Shown: positions 46,476 to 58,191 of the stretch, one piece after another
Layout of the letters: every line of letters begins with the position of its first letter
Numbering within the stretch: position 1 is the stretch's first letter
Assembly: GCA_964036195.1 (NCBI GenBank)
Contig: OZ038456.1
Location: 20,474,104 to 20,538,103 of the forward strand
DNA length: 64,000 nt
Source of the DNA: Sphaerolaimus hirsutus
Lineage: Eukaryota > Nematoda > Chromadorea > Monhysterida > Sphaerolaimidae
Direction: 5' to 3'
Translations under genes and position numbers: made by a program
Notes under the pieces: generated by a model
What the model saw: the letters and a program-made list of their open reading frames with translations, nothing else
Told to the model about the DNA's origin: nothing
The model's database searches: none

Positions 46476-46512
46476 GCATGACTATATAACTAAACATTTT
46501 GTAACTGATCAG

Positions 46513-48799
46513 GTTTACAAGAAAGAAGCGCATTGGCGGAAATAGAAGATCGTCTGCTCAGAAAAACTGGGGTGATCAGTTTTGCAAACAGGATACTCAT
46601 GGATAGGGTATCAAAAAAATTTTTTTACGGAAAACGGAAAACGGAAAGGTAAAAATTTTTCACTTTACGGAAAACGGAAAACGGAAAGGTAAAAAAAAAA
46701 TTTCTGCCGGAAAACGGAAAACGGAAAGGTAAAAAAATATCACTCAGCGGAAAACGGAAAACGGAAAGGTAAAAAAAAATTGTCGGCCGGAAAACGGAAA
46801 ACGGAAAAATGAAATGCCGGAAAACGGAAAACGGAAAGCAAAATTTTCACGGAAACGGAAAAAAAAGAAGTGAAATTAGCACGGTAATAGACAAATTTGC
46901 AGAAGGAAAACCTGCATGCAGGTTTGCCTGTTTGGCTTTGATTGTGGTAGCTGTAAATTCTGCAACTATGGATCATGCCTGTAACTTCACTTGTAGTTCA
47001 AGCTTTACTTGACCAACAAAACATCATCAAAAAGTAGCCATAGTGGCCATAGGAAAGGAAACACTATGACAATTTCACAGTCTAGAAGCAGTGGGAATCA
47101 CTGATGACCCCTATGCAATTGATGACAACATTGCAGAGGAGATAATAATAAATAGCATAAAATTCAACGACAACAACAAACAATACTATATTGACTGGCC
47201 GTATAAAGAGAGTATCAGTGACCTGCCCATGGGAAAAGCAGAAGCCTTGGTGCAGTTTAAATCACTGATAAGAAGATTCAACAAAGATCCAAACTTATTT
47301 GAACAATACCGGAAAGTTTTGGACGACCAACTAGAAAAGGGAATAATTGAGATCTGTGACGACAAAACAGACAACAAGGGGATTCATTACCTGCCACACC
47401 AGCCAGTAATCACGCCGGACAAATTGACATCATGCAGAATCATGTACGATGGAGGTAAGCCCAGTTTCAACAAGTGCCTTTTTAGAGGACCAATTACAAC
47501 ACCATTAGCACTGGGCCTACTCCTGAGGTTCAGGGCAGGCAATCTAGCATTAATTGCCAATATTGAAAAGGCATTTTTGCAAATAGGATTGCATGACCAA
47601 GCTAGAGACTACACACGATTTTTCTGGCTGAAAGATGCCTCAAAACCAGTAACTGAAAATAACTTAAAAGTACTTCGTTTTAAATGTGTACTGTTTGGAC
47701 TTGTCTGCAGCCAAGCAATTTTGGGAGCAGTCATAAAATACCATTTAAATGTGACAATAAACAACATGAATGAATATGAAGAAAATGAAGGGGAACGAAA
47801 CCAGTTGGCGATGATAATAAACAACATTTACGTCGATAACTTCATCATGAGTGTCACGAATGAAGTTGAAGCTTTAGAACTATATTACAAAGTCAAAGCT
47901 TTATTTAACTAATGTTCTATGAACATGAGGGAATGGCTGTCAAACTCCAGATCAGTCATGAATAAAATAGCAGAAAATGACAGGAGTCCAAAAGTGAATA
48001 AAATTGTCGCAGTAATGGGCATGAAATAAAATCACTGAATGGACATGCTGGCAATATCAACACCAAAATTGCAAATTGACAGGTCACAACATCAACCAGA
48101 CAAAACTTGAATAAATTATTGGTGTCAGCATATGACCCAATTGGGTTCACAGCACCTGTTTCACTGACCCTGAAATCCCAGTTGTCAATGCTGCTCCAAG
48201 AGACAAAAACAACACAATGGGATGAGCCAAATGAAGATAAATACAGATTGGAAAAACAATGGAAAAATGCCAGAAAACTGAAAATCGAGCCAGAAAATGG
48301 AAAAATGGCCTGGTAAAACGGAAACGGAAAGGTAAAAATTTTTCAGCCGGAAAACGGAAAAATGGGCCGGAAAAACGGAAACGGAAAGGTAAAAAAATTT
48401 CAGCTGCCGGAAAACGGAAAACGGAAAGGTAAAAAATTTTCAGCTGCCGGAAAACGGAAAACGGAAAGGTAAAAATGTTTCAGCTGCCGGAAAACGGAAA
48501 ACGGAAAGGTAAAAAATTTTCCTGCGGAAAGGCGGAAACGGAAAACAGAAACGGAAATTTGACACCCTACTCATGGACCATAATGTTGTTGATAATGATT
48601 TGTTTCATGTTTAAGTTAAATTTGATTTTGTAAATTTGTTGTTTAACTTCAGATCACCATTGCAGAAAATCGGGTAAAATTCTGTATCGAGTGTTCATCG
48701 CATCACAAATTATTGGAAAGAGTCAAAAATTTGAGCGAATTAGCGCTGACGAACACAACCAGCAAGCGAATTGTCACCGGAAAATATCATCAGGTGTAA
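46513..48799 (+). CDS. Two terminal exons of an unknown protein
   Basis: Exons 46513-46571 and 48653-48799. The first is entered after AACTGATCAG in phase 1 and reads LQERSALAEIEDRLLRKTG. The second is entered after TTTAACTTCAG in phase 0 and reads from ITIAENRVKFCIECSSHHKL to GKYHQV and a stop. The joined sequence is amphipathic and helix-like; no family is recognised. The intron contains a 2-kb hAT-like insertion. The TAA stop lies at the exact left edge of a later hAT-like insertion; before it the codon would have been TAG. Upstream exons are not identified. The phases do not fit exon 5 of the beta-propeller gene. Duplicate B keeps the same frame in part (LHERSALAEIEDHL at 55920), which suggests it was once coding. 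Confidence 0.42.
46596..48577. mobile_element. hAT-like element (TAGGGTGTCAAA family) carrying a BEL/Pao fragment
   Basis: The element spans 46604-48569 between an exact 8-bp duplication, CTCATGGA. The ends are TAGGGTATCAAAAAAA and AATTTGACACCCTA. Both subterminal regions are arrays of CGGAAAACGGAAAGGTAAAA (46620-46870 and 48310-48560). The body is a decayed retrotransposon pol fragment. No hAT transposase is visible. Confidence 0.88.
47070..48310 (+). pseudogene. BEL/Pao retrotransposon pol fragment, decayed
   Basis: The open part, 47076-47912, encodes the start of a BEL/Pao reverse transcriptase. It has the Pao signatures HYLPHQPVITP, RIMYDGG, FRGPITTP, NIEKAFLQIGL and IYVDNFI (YVDN in place of YVDD, common in this group). 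From 47912 to 48310 homology continues (NMREWLSNS, AISTPKLQ, SAYDPIGFTAPVSLTL, WDEP) but is split by stop codons and frame changes. There is no protease, RNase H, integrase or LTR. It lies wholly inside the hAT-like element and moved, or was trapped, with it. Confidence 0.88.
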
Positions 48800-49211
48800 C
48801 GTATTTACGTTTACTCGATAAATACGTATACTCGCATACTGCGTAAATACGTTTACGTTTCCTCCCGATAAGATACCGGTACTCACATACTCGCGTACTT
48901 TTTGAAAGGGGACATAAATAGGTATGAGATTTTCCTGAGAAATGCTTATCAGGATAGAAAAACATACATCTTTGATGTATTTCGGAGTAAAAATTGAAAA
49001 CACACACATATTTTTACGTTATTTTTGTGATAAAAATACTCACTTTTACGTTTTCTGTGGAAAAAAAGTATTTTACTCACATTTTACACAGTGTAAAAGT
49101 AAAAATAAAATTCTTTACGTTTTCTGTACTCATGTGTGAGTAAAATAAAAATATGTTACGTTTACTTTACTTTTAAAAAAGTTTCGTACTTTTAACAACT
49201 CTGATCGGGTG
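48789..49211. mobile_element. CAGAGTTG-family hAT-like element with truncated left end
   Basis: The right end is GTACTTTTAACAACTCTG (to 49203), followed by ATCGGGTG. The left duplicate is ATCAGGTG (48789-48796), followed directly by TAACGTATTTACG, so the first eight or so bases of the element are lost. Duplicate B (56305-56320) shows the site without the element. Confidence 0.75.
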
Positions 49212-49729
49212 TAGACAGACATTCAAGATTTATTAGCTAATTGACCTTAATTAAGCTCATTGCAAAATTCACAAACATATTAGGCATTGGCGCTGTGCAT
49301 ACTAGTGTGCACCGTGACTTTGGTGAAAACTGAAATTTAATTCAGATTCAAACGAATGAATGATTTACCTAATTAAATTTAAATTAATGAACGTTTGCAT
49401 CAGAAATTTTGCATACTAAAACACATAAGGCGTACAATAATTGTACACTGAATGGCGGCATGTCGCCATTTCAGTTTTCACCAATTGCGAACTAGTGTGC
49501 GTTGGCACAATCAAACATACCGTATTACCTCGAAATACCCCCATGGGGGTTTATTATTTCGCCAGCAAAATTTGAGGGGGGGTTAATTCGAGGGGGGGGT
49601 TTATTCGAGGTTTTTATTTATTATTTCGTCAGAAATTTTCGTAAGGATCGTAGTAAATAGTAGGCATTTGCGTACCCAAAATAGGTAAAAAATGTGTCCA
49701 AACAGGATATATTTGGACATAAAGCGGGA

Positions 49730-50425
49730 ATTAGAGCTCAGCGTCGATTCGACGTGAAATGATGACGTGAAATGATAAAAATTGAATTTTTCAATTCGCT
49801 CTAGTTGTGGCTGATAACACTCAGTATTGGACACGATTAAGGTATTGATTCATATACCGTATTTCCTCGAAATACCCCCCCCCCTCGAAATACCCCCCCC
49901 CTCGAAATACCCCCCCTCAAAATGGACACTATGAACTTATAAACCCCCCCTCGAAATACCCCCCCCCCAAATTTAGTGTATAGAGAACGTAAATGACAAA
50001 GGCTGCGGTTTGTCATCCGGGCAATGCAGAACACACGTTAAAAACGATGACTCTGTTATGTGAGAACAGTGTTTGTACGTCTACACACTTATAAATGTCT
50101 TTAGAGTCTTATAAATGGCGATTTTTGTTGCCTTTTTCGACGTCTGCGTACGTTTCAGACGACATTTTAGTACTGGGATTTCAAAAAATTTCTGGCGAAA
50201 TAATAAACCCCCCCCTCGAAATACCCCCCCCCTCGTTTAACCCCCCCTCAAAATTCTCACTCTGAAAAAATAAACCCCCCGGGGGTATTTCGAGGAAATA
50301 CGGTATTATCCTTAGAAAATTGTAGACCCGTAGCATGATCCACACTCGTGTAATTAATTTCACGACAACATTTCACGTCATCATTTCACGTCGAATCGAC
50401 GCTGAGCTCTAATTCCGGCCTTAAG
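49730..50425. mobile_element. Palindromic element with GGAATTAGAGCTCAGCGTCG ends
   Basis: The inverted ends of about 55 bp contain GAATTAGAGCTCAGCGTCG and ATTCGACGTGAAATGATG. A second copy in opposite orientation and without the nested insertion is at 55985-56240. TTAA borders the GGCCGG side in both copies and TTTA the GCGGG side. That hints at piggyBac-type integration but does not prove it. Confidence 0.7.
49855..50305. mobile_element. TA-target poly-C element with a paralogous empty site
   Basis: The element spans 49857-50303, flanked by TA. The other palindromic-element copy (56100-56125) reads, in complement, TGATTCATATATTATCCT with a single TA and no insertion. The target duplication is therefore shown directly. 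Confidence 0.9.
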
Positions 50426-51052
50426 TCGGCGGACATTTCACCCTACAAAATCGGAGAGTTAGAATTCGCTCGTGAATAGAGCGAACAACGAAACTTGTGT
50501 CCCACACGGACGCTAGAAATTGAAAAAGAAAATCATATTAAAAGAAAAATGGACGTTTCGCTGCGTCCGTGCATGCTACGCCCTAGTTATCTACATTTTC
50601 AACGTTGCTCGTAAAGAATTTGACCGTTCAAACTACCGTTTTACCGTTCAAACTACCGTTTTTGTTTTTATTTTATTTTTCATTCGTTGGCTCCATTCCA
50701 ACAGAAGAGAACTTGGCAGCCGGCCAAAATTTCGAAATCCGCTATTAATATGAATAAAATAGGCTCACAATAGTTATATAACCATGTATATATAAACAAA
50801 AATAGCGATTATGAAGGTGGAAATTGGCAAAGCGAAGCAAATTTTAACGATTTTTAGCTAACTTTCAGTTTTCACTCTCATTTGTATAATATGCAACTGG
50901 TAACTGGGATAAGGGCCAAGTTTTCGTACGTGACCCGATCTATTCCAATCGTTAAAATATTGCGTCACAATACCTAATGCCGTCATGCACTCTCCACTGG
51001 AGAGATTGACGCAAATATTTGTAGGGTGATACGTCTGCCGACTTTACAAACG
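50421..51052. mobile_element. Inverted-repeat element with AAGTCGGCGGACATTTCACC ends
   Basis: TAAGTCGGCGGACATTTCACC at the left is mirrored by GTAGGGTGATACGTCTGCCG at the right. The interior has no supported gene. It abuts the previous element and both sit inside the 49520-51274 copy. Confidence 0.5.
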
Positions 51053-51289
51053 TAGATAGCTACACAAACTACTCTATGTGTAGCTGCAATGCAAATTAAC
51101 AGTAATATACATCATGATCATTGCGTACATGACGTATTTATTATGTACATGACGTACATCATTCCGAAGGGGGGGGGGGTATTTCGAGGGGGTTTATTAT
51201 TTCCCCAGCCCATTTTGAGGGGGGTTAATTCGAGGGGGTTAATTCAAGGGGGGGGGAAATTCGAGGTAATACGATAAATCCAATAAAAC

Positions 51290-52320
51290 ATTCATACATT
51301 CATCTACACGCATTAATGCACATAAATACACGGTAATAACTTATCCAAATGGGGAATTCAGTGTCTCTGTATGCTTCTGGAGTTTTCTCAGCTTCTCATA
51401 GCTTGTTGCATCGTGTTGTTCGAGTTTCGAGTGTCTCGCTTCAATGAAAGAATTCATCATAATCATCCACTGGCCTGATCTGCATGGATAAACTCTAGTG
51501 AATTTGCACCATGCAAGTGCAGTTCACGTTGGCAACATGCCAACAAAAACTACTGAATGCGTTTGTTGTAAATTTTGATAAAGTATTATTTCGATTAAGA
51601 CTTAATAAAGATTTTTGAAGCATTTTACGTTTACTTCAACAACTACAGTTTACAATTGTATCATAACTACCCAAAAGTTGCGCTGCGCACTGGTTTTGGT
51701 TTGGTTTTGGTTTTTGTTGGCACGCTGCCAAATAAGACTGCGTGTGCATAAATATCATTAAGTCACTGCATAGTACATACCTAGAAGCACAATTAGCAAA
51801 GATTGATGAAAGTGAAGATATGTTTAAGCCACCATATTTGCTTGAATAATTCATCTGGGGGGAATCTTTCCTCATTCTTTTAACAGGGATTTTTTCAAAA
51901 GAATGCATTTTTAATGGTGGAAGAATTATTCAAACAAACACAGTATGCAGAATTCAGAACACACCCATTTTTTCCATAGTTTATTCCTTTTGATAGGCTC
52001 CCCAATATTATTCCATTGGTGATGTGAAACCCAAAAAAGTTTAAAAGAGAGCACATTTCTTGGAGCACCTCCAGCTGCATTAGCCAAAGTAGGGCCAAAT
52101 AGATTAGAATTTGGTGATGAAAGGGTGTTCAAAATTAGAATGAGGGTGCACCAGCCACACCACAAATTGAAAATCATGCTTTTTCAGTTGGTAGAATAGC
52201 ATAAAATAGATTTTTTGGACTGTAAATATGAAAAAACGCATGTGTCGCGACTCGCGAGGGGAGAGGTCACATAAGTTGTTCATGAACTTACCACCAAAAA
52301 CTCCCTTTACGTAACCCATA
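51290..52320. repeat. Segmental duplication, 3' part of copy A
   Basis: Matches 57240-58530. Shared blocks include AATGAAAGAATTCATC near 51445, GTGCAGTTCACGTTGGCA near 51518, and 51960-52205 against 58200-58450 at roughly 85% identity. The plus-strand frame ending RLEFGDERVFSIRMRVHQPD in copy B is shared with copy A apart from a stop, so it may derive from an exon; no function is suggested. A diverged CCGTATT-type element (51832-51943) is present in both copies. Confidence 0.7.
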
Positions 52321-52384
52321 AAAATACCTTTTTGCACTGAAAACAAGATTACCTTTGCATTTTGCAATTGTTTTACTGAAGATA

Positions 52385-52512
52385 CCTTGGTAGTTTCACG
52401 TTACAGTGTTAAATCGACTTTAGATTTGACACTTTGCATGACATTTGACATTTGACTTTGCATTTGACACTTTACTTCACACTTTACAGGGCTTGGGACT
52501 GCCACCTGACTT
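52385..52512. repeat. Right part of a CCCAGACCCTGTAAA-family MITE
   Basis: TTTGACACTTTGCATGACAT motifs end at CAGGGCTTGGGACTGCCACC; the left arm is missing. Confidence 0.5.
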
Positions 52513-52563
52513 GAGACTTTGCACTTGACTCTACTTACAGAATCGCGAGCAGTACGTGTAATG

Positions 52564-52754
52564 ATCCGGACTAGTGATGGAAAAACGCCATTGCGCTGGT
52601 GCCTGGCGCTAGCGCCAAAGCAAAAAGCGCTAGGCGCTCGGCGCCATTTTACTCTGGCGCCATTGGCGCTTGGCGCTGGGGTCCGAAAAAGCGCCATGGC
52701 GCTTTTGGCGCTTAGCGCGAAAGTCCTGGCGCTTTTTCCATCACTAATCCGGAC
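52564..52754. mobile_element. Intact TAGTGATGG-family hAT-like MITE, 175 bp
   Basis: The element spans 52572-52746 between an exact 8-bp duplication, ATCCGGAC. The ends TAGTGATGGAAAAA and TTTTTCCATCACTA match perfectly. The interior is the GCGCC array. This is the reference copy for the family. Confidence 0.92.
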
Positions 52755-52779
52755 AGAACCAAAGCTGTGGGTTACTGCA

Positions 52780-53150
52780 TGACATGATATTTACATTTTG
52801 AAATGATGTCTTATAGATATTCTTATGATTTTTATATTATGCTGACAATTTGATGATGTTTATATTATGTGTGTCTATTTTTTGTGTTCAGTGCATGCAA
52901 ACACAAATTGCATCTGGTTCATAGTTGTAAAAACGTATTTCTGTTTACTCAAAAATACATATATTGTACTTGAGTACTGGGTGAATATACGTTTACGTTT
53001 CCTCTGTTACTAGTTAACTACTCAAATAAAAAATGTATTTCAGATAGGCTTTTATATAAACTTTTCCATGGAATGGCAGGAAAAGTGGGAGAAAACGTTC
53101 CATTTATCATTTTACTAGGTATATTTTTTTACTTTTCACTCTTAACTTTT
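52780..53150. repeat. Repeat shared with 55290-55590; part of a CAGAGTTG element
   Basis: GATGTTTATATTATGTGTG, TTTTTTGTGTTCAGTGCA and AGTTGTAAAAACGTATTT recur in the same order at 55290-55590. The second half resembles the left side of CAGAGTTG elements without a right end. Confidence 0.5.
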
Positions 53151-53267
53151 GAGAGTATAGCGATTTTTAACCTTCCCGATTGGTAAGCTCTCGATGGGTA
53201 AGCCAAACTGTATCGATAATAAAGCGACACACGGCTTAAAAAAGTGTCTCGATTTTTAACCCGGGCC

Positions 53268-54468
53268 AGATTTAATATGCCCTACAAATATTCTTAAGTT
53301 ATGCACTACACCCTATACGCGTCTCCCTACACGCCCGACAAAACCGTGTACAAAGCATAGTTAAGTTATGCGCGTAAGGCGCCCTATGAACCAATTTCCA
53401 ATTCAATTCTCAGGTTTTGTCAGGCGCGTGGCCGACAAAATAAAAATAAAAATAAAAATCCGCCCTCCAGCAAAATGCTGTTGGGAGCGGTGAAAGTTAG
53501 GTCAAAATGACCGACGGAATAGGTAAACTTGGCAGACATGAAACGAGTCAGCTTTCTTTCTTTTATGTACAAGTAAGATGTCTCAAATTCGAATTCAAAC
53601 AGACAGATTCCGTTCGATTCAGTTTATTTAAACCGATTGAACTTTCAAATGTGAAAAATAAATGGATAAAGCTCGGATATAAAAATACAGAGTCGGAAAG
53701 CTTGATATCTCGCTCAAACAGTTCTAACGAATTCCTAAAAGGACGAATGTGATAGATATCCAGTATGTTAACTTGGCACACGTCAGGTTACGTATTTTAC
53801 GAATGAGGTGAAAGACGCAGGATTTACGTTTGCGTTACTCATTACGTCTGCGGAACACAATCAAGCGACTGGAAATGATCACAAATGTGTCAACTAGTGT
53901 ACTTGTGATCATTTCTGGTCGATTTATTGCATTCCGCAGCGATAATCAGTGACGTGAACATGAAACCTGCATTTTTTGCTCTCATTTGCCTGAAACGCAG
54001 AGTGACTTGGACGTGGGCCAAATTCACATGTGACCCTATTGTTGGTTTATACCGCACTCGTACAAAAACTCCTTAGACCATTGACTTCCATAATGTCCGC
54101 CGAGTTTTCGCACACTTCACAATGTATCCAGTGGATTTCGGGCCTCTTTCCTCAAATCTCAACACATTCTCAGCACACAGTGCTCCACCCTAAATACAGG
54201 TTGGCCCAAATGCAACGTTCTTTTGCTTGCATTGGCATCGTTTACACAATTTACACATTTTCTTTTTTGTGAAACACTAAACAAAACAAATAAATATGCC
54301 CTACACCCGACACGTGTTTCCCAACACGCAATTGAATTGCGTTTTGTCGTGTCGGGAGACTGACGTGTAGGGTAGGGCATCCGTAAACAATTTGTAGGCC
54401 GGCTGCCCGATTTTGGGCGCATTACTTTCGGGTAGGGCACATTACTCGAGAATTAAATCTGGCCCCTG
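53268..54468. mobile_element. Element with GGGCCAGATTTAAT ends
   Basis: GGGCCAGATTTAATATGCCC at the left is mirrored by ATTAAATCTGGCCC at the right. GCCCTACAC and CACGCCCGAC motifs repeat near both ends. A hairpin at 53848-53950 is built on GAAATGATCACAA...TTGTGATCATTTC. It is nested in 53155-55125. Confidence 0.55.
53507..53752 (+). CDS. 81-residue open frame inside a mobile element
   Basis: It starts CAAAATGACC, a good context, and stays open to TGA at 53750. The product, MTDGIGKLGRHETSQLSFFY onward, is basic and polar. No transposase or other motif is recognised. It may be a remnant of the element's own gene or chance. Confidence 0.22.
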   Translation: MTDGIGKLGRHETSQLSFFYVQVRCLKFEFKQTDSVRFSLFKPIELSNVKNKWIKLGYKNTESESLISRSNSSNEFLKGRM

Positions 54469-55984
54469 GTATGTCGATAATAAGCCAATACATATTTAAA
54501 TAAGTATGGTGCAGACGTAAATATATATGAGATATGAGAGTGGTGTTGATGCACTGCAAAGGCACCTTCAGCCCAATGTTTCAATCGAGCTAGTTTAGTG
54601 ACTGTATGACTTTGGTTTGCCATTTTCACTGCATTTTACATGAAATTTGACACTTTGCATGACATTTGGTATTTTACACCACATTTTTACAGTACTATTC
54701 AACGCAAAGCATACTTTTTGATCAAGATATTTATCTGCATACTTCACTACAATAAATATTTACATTACATTACATTTTTATATTATATTTGTGTATATTT
54801 AATTACTTTACATTTACATATTTATTGGTGCCGCTCATTTTTAGGTAGCAGTTTGCACATTTGATAAAGGTGCCCAGACATAATTGCCTCATGTACATAC
54901 CTCAGTAATTCATTGATGTATTTCATGTTTTGTACACACCAGTATTTCATTGATATGTACGTACGCGGCTTACCAATCGAGACAGTCGGGTTTAAAACCG
55001 ATATACTTTGGCTTATCGATCGAATGAAAAATAAAATTTGCATGCGGCTTACCCATCGACATACTTTGGTTTACCAATCGAGAGCTTACCAATCGGGAAG
55101 GTTCAAAATCGGGATTCCCTCTAACTTTTTACTCTACATTCTTAACTTTACTCTTTACTGTAGTCCTAACTTTACGCTTCATTCTTTAATTTACTCTTTA
55201 TTCTTAACTTTACTCTTTATCATTAACTTAACTCTTTACTCTTAAGTTCACTCTTTACTCTTAAGAATTTCACTTGACGTATTAGTCGTCGGTTACTGCA
55301 TGAAATGATACATATTATAATGATGTTTATATTATGCATATTTATTATAATGATGTTTATATTATGTGTGGTTATTTTTTGTGTTCAGTGCAGTGCATGC
55401 ATTGCAACACAAATTGTATTTAGTCCATAGTTGTTAAAGCATATTTACCTATGTTATTCAAAAATACATATAGGTACTCGAGTACTGAGTAAATATGTTT
55501 ATGTTTCCTCTGAAAAAGTACCTGTACTAGCTTTGATGTATACTTGTTGAATGTATTCAAGTACAGAAAAAGTATTCCAGGTAGGCTTTTGAGGACCCAC
55601 GTCCCACACACACAGTTTTGTGAAAAAATGGCTTGACAATTGAAATACACACAATTAGCATTGAGCCAAATAAAATCTTGTGATTTCAGATTACAGTCCC
55701 CTAACTGACAAGTCTGTATTTTTGCGCACACAATGAATATTCCTTCCAAACCCATCTTATGATGACCATGCTAATTAGTACTAATTCATTGCAGTCATCA
55801 TTTATTATGTCAATTCATGATCCATCTAATTTATTTTGTTATTATAGTGTTTTTTGAAACCCCTTTTTTTGGCAACAAATTTGAGACATGACAATATGAC
55901 TAAACATTTTGTAACTGATCAGGTTTACATGAAAGAAGCGCATTGGCGGAAATAGAAGATCATCTGCGCATTAAAATTGGGCTT

Positions 55985-56240
55985 AAGGCCGGAATTAGAG
56001 CTCAGCGTCGATTCGACGTGAAATGATGACGTGAAATGTTGTCGTGAAATTAATTACACGAGTGTGGATCATGCTACGGATCTACAATTTTCTAAGGATA
56101 ATATATGAATCAATACCTTAATCGTGTCCAATACTGAGTGTTATCAGCCACAACTAGAGCGAATTGAAAAATTCAATTTTTATCATTTCACGTCATCATT
56201 TCACGTCGAATCGACGCTGAGCTCTAATTCCCGCTTTAGG
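55985..56240. mobile_element. Palindromic GAATTAGAGCTCAGCG element, second copy
   Basis: It is a near-identical, inverted copy of 49730-50425 without the nested insertion. The inverted ends contain GAATTAGAGCTCAGCGTCG. It interrupts the gene remnant of duplicate B and is absent from the matching place in copy A. Confidence 0.75.
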
Positions 56241-56571
56241 GCGATAATTCGAGGAAATATGGTAGGCACAGACAGACACAACCAGCAAGGAAATTGACAT
56301 TGGAAAATATAATCGGGTACCAAATAAATATAATAGTGTCAGTGTAGACAAGAAGTGTAAAACCATATTTTCACTTATCCAAGATACCTGGGTATTTGGG
56401 TATTTATATTACGCTTATGCTTTGTTACACTTCCTGGAGAAAATACCCGGGTACTGGGAAAGTGTAATTTTTTGCAAATGGTGATATTTTACTCTTTTGA
56501 GAAAGTGGCAAACCGGGTAATGTACAAAAAACTGCACACATGCAGTTACCTATACTCTGAAAATAGGGACA

Positions 56572-57245
56572 TACCGTGTTTCCCCAAAATCCCCCCTTTA
56601 ATTCACACCCCTCAAAAATGTTTCATAAATAAAAATCATAAATCATGGCAAAATCAAAAACTCTCTGGGGTTATTTTGAGGAAATGCAGTAGATATAAAA
56701 TCTGTAAATATAGACTGATTCAATTAGTATAAGGTATATTTGAATGTGTTTTTGTAAATACATGTGTGTGTTATTGTTGTTTTACCTGTCATTGTTGTTG
56801 ATGATAAATCCAAAAGTGAAAACAATGGTGTATTCCAATGCTCAAGAACGTGAGCACTTTCAAAGGTGTAGACATTAATGGTTGTTTAATTGACCTTAAG
56901 CTCGTTGCAAAATTAAAAGTCTTAATTAAAGATAAACATAAAAAACACATAAACATACGAATATACACACATTAATGTACATACCGTATTTCCTCGAATT
57001 ACCCCCGGAGGTTTATTTTTTCAGAGTGAAAATTTTGAGAGAAAAACGTGAAAAATGCAACAATAACCACCATTTATAAGTTTTTACAGCCTTATTAAAG
57101 GATGTAGATGGTATAAACGATGTTCTAACGTAACACAGTAAGTGTTTTGAACGTCTGTTATGCATTTCCCGGACCACAAATTCATAGCGCCCATTTTTAG
57201 GGGGGAGGGTATTTCGAGGGGGGGGTATTTCGAGGAAATACGGTA
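56572..57245. mobile_element. Two TA-target elements in duplicate B
   Basis: The first is 56574-56689, CCGTGTTTCCCC to GAAATGCAG. The second is 56983-57243, CCGTATTTCCTCGAATTACC to GAGGAAATACGG. Both have TA flanks. Neither is at the matching place in copy A, so both postdate the duplication or were lost from A. Confidence 0.65.
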
Positions 57246-57879
57246 CATACACGGTAAAAATTTATCCGAAGGGGGGATTCAGTGTCGCTGTATGCTTCTA
57301 GTGTTTTCTTGGTTTTCCCATAGCTCGTTGCATCGTGGTTAAAACGTTCTTGCCAGTTCCGACCGAGTGTCCCGTTTCAATGAAAGAATTCATCGTAATC
57401 ATCGACTGGCCTGATCTGCGTTGATAAACTGCGATGACTTTACTTACACTATGTACGTGCAGTTCACGTTGGCAGCGTGCCAACGGAAACTGCTTAAACC
57501 GACCGTTGGGAAATGGCAAAAGTAAAAAGTGCTGTTTAGATTATTGAAGAATTTTGCGTTTACGTTCTAACAGCGATAATTTTCTCGTAAGTGAATACTA
57601 TTTGGTTATAGTTGGCGCGTTGCCAACCAGAACATAAATAACTGGGCATGTATAAGTAGTATCAAGACACAGCAGTACATACCCATACCAGAAGCACGCT
57701 TATCTAATATTTAAACATTTAAACGACGTATGCGCCCTGGCCATGTAGACCCGGCGGCCATTTTATTCTACCCGCTGGGTCTACAACTACATGGACAGCG
57801 GGTAGAATTACATGACAGCCGGGACTACATGGCCAGCGGGTTTACGTAGCCACCGGCACAGGATTGTTTAAACTTTAGA

Positions 57880-58191
57880 TACTGTATTTGCTTGAATAAT
57901 TCCCCTGGGTATTATGTTTCATCAGACTTTTTGTGCGTTCAACTATTCAAGAGGAAAAATAATTCAATGGAGGAATTGTTATTTCATCAAAATTTTCCAT
58001 AGACTCATTTCATGAAATAACATATGCTCCATTAACAACATGTAATAACATGCCATTTTGTTCAAATTATATACAATATAAATTTCACATACGCCTAAAC
58101 GGGGGGGGGAATTATTGGAGGATGGAATTGATTCCTTACTCATCTAAAAGGGTGAATTATTCAAGGGGGGATTATTCAAGCAAATACGGTA
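57880..58191. mobile_element. TA-target element of the CTTGAATAATTCCCC type, shared by both duplicates
   Basis: The ends CTGTATTTGCTTGAATAATT and TTCAAGCAAATACGG have TA flanks. Its shorter counterpart in copy A is 51832-51943. This insertion is therefore older than the duplication. Confidence 0.65.

Larger units (their letters stand above)
49518..51276. mobile_element. TA-target element containing a three-level nest
   Basis: The left end CCGTATTACCTCGAAATACC is at 49520 and the right end GAGGTAATACGA at 51274, with TA flanks. The parts next to the ends match the copy at 20895-21249, which shows that 49730-51052 is inserted material. Inside lie the palindromic element 49730-50425 (itself carrying 49857-50303) and the element 50421-51052. 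Confidence 0.7.
53155..55125. mobile_element. Element with GATTGGTAAGC arrays, interrupted
   Basis: The left arm has TTAACCTTCCCGATTGGTAAGC and the right arm (54960-55125) its complement, with TCGATGGGTAAGCC-type units repeated in both. The insertion 53268-54468 splits it. A TTAACTTTACTCTTTACT-rich simple tract follows at 55125-55265. Confidence 0.6.

Noticed and set aside
46809..47012. Frame with a signal-like CRFACLALIVVAVNSA segment
   Set aside because: It is read through the CGGAAA array of the hAT-like element and has no independent support.
52104..52367. Minus-strand frames shared between 51926-52177 and 58144-58423
   Set aside because: The likeness follows from the segmental duplication; the opposite strand frame is equally conserved, so neither is supported as coding.
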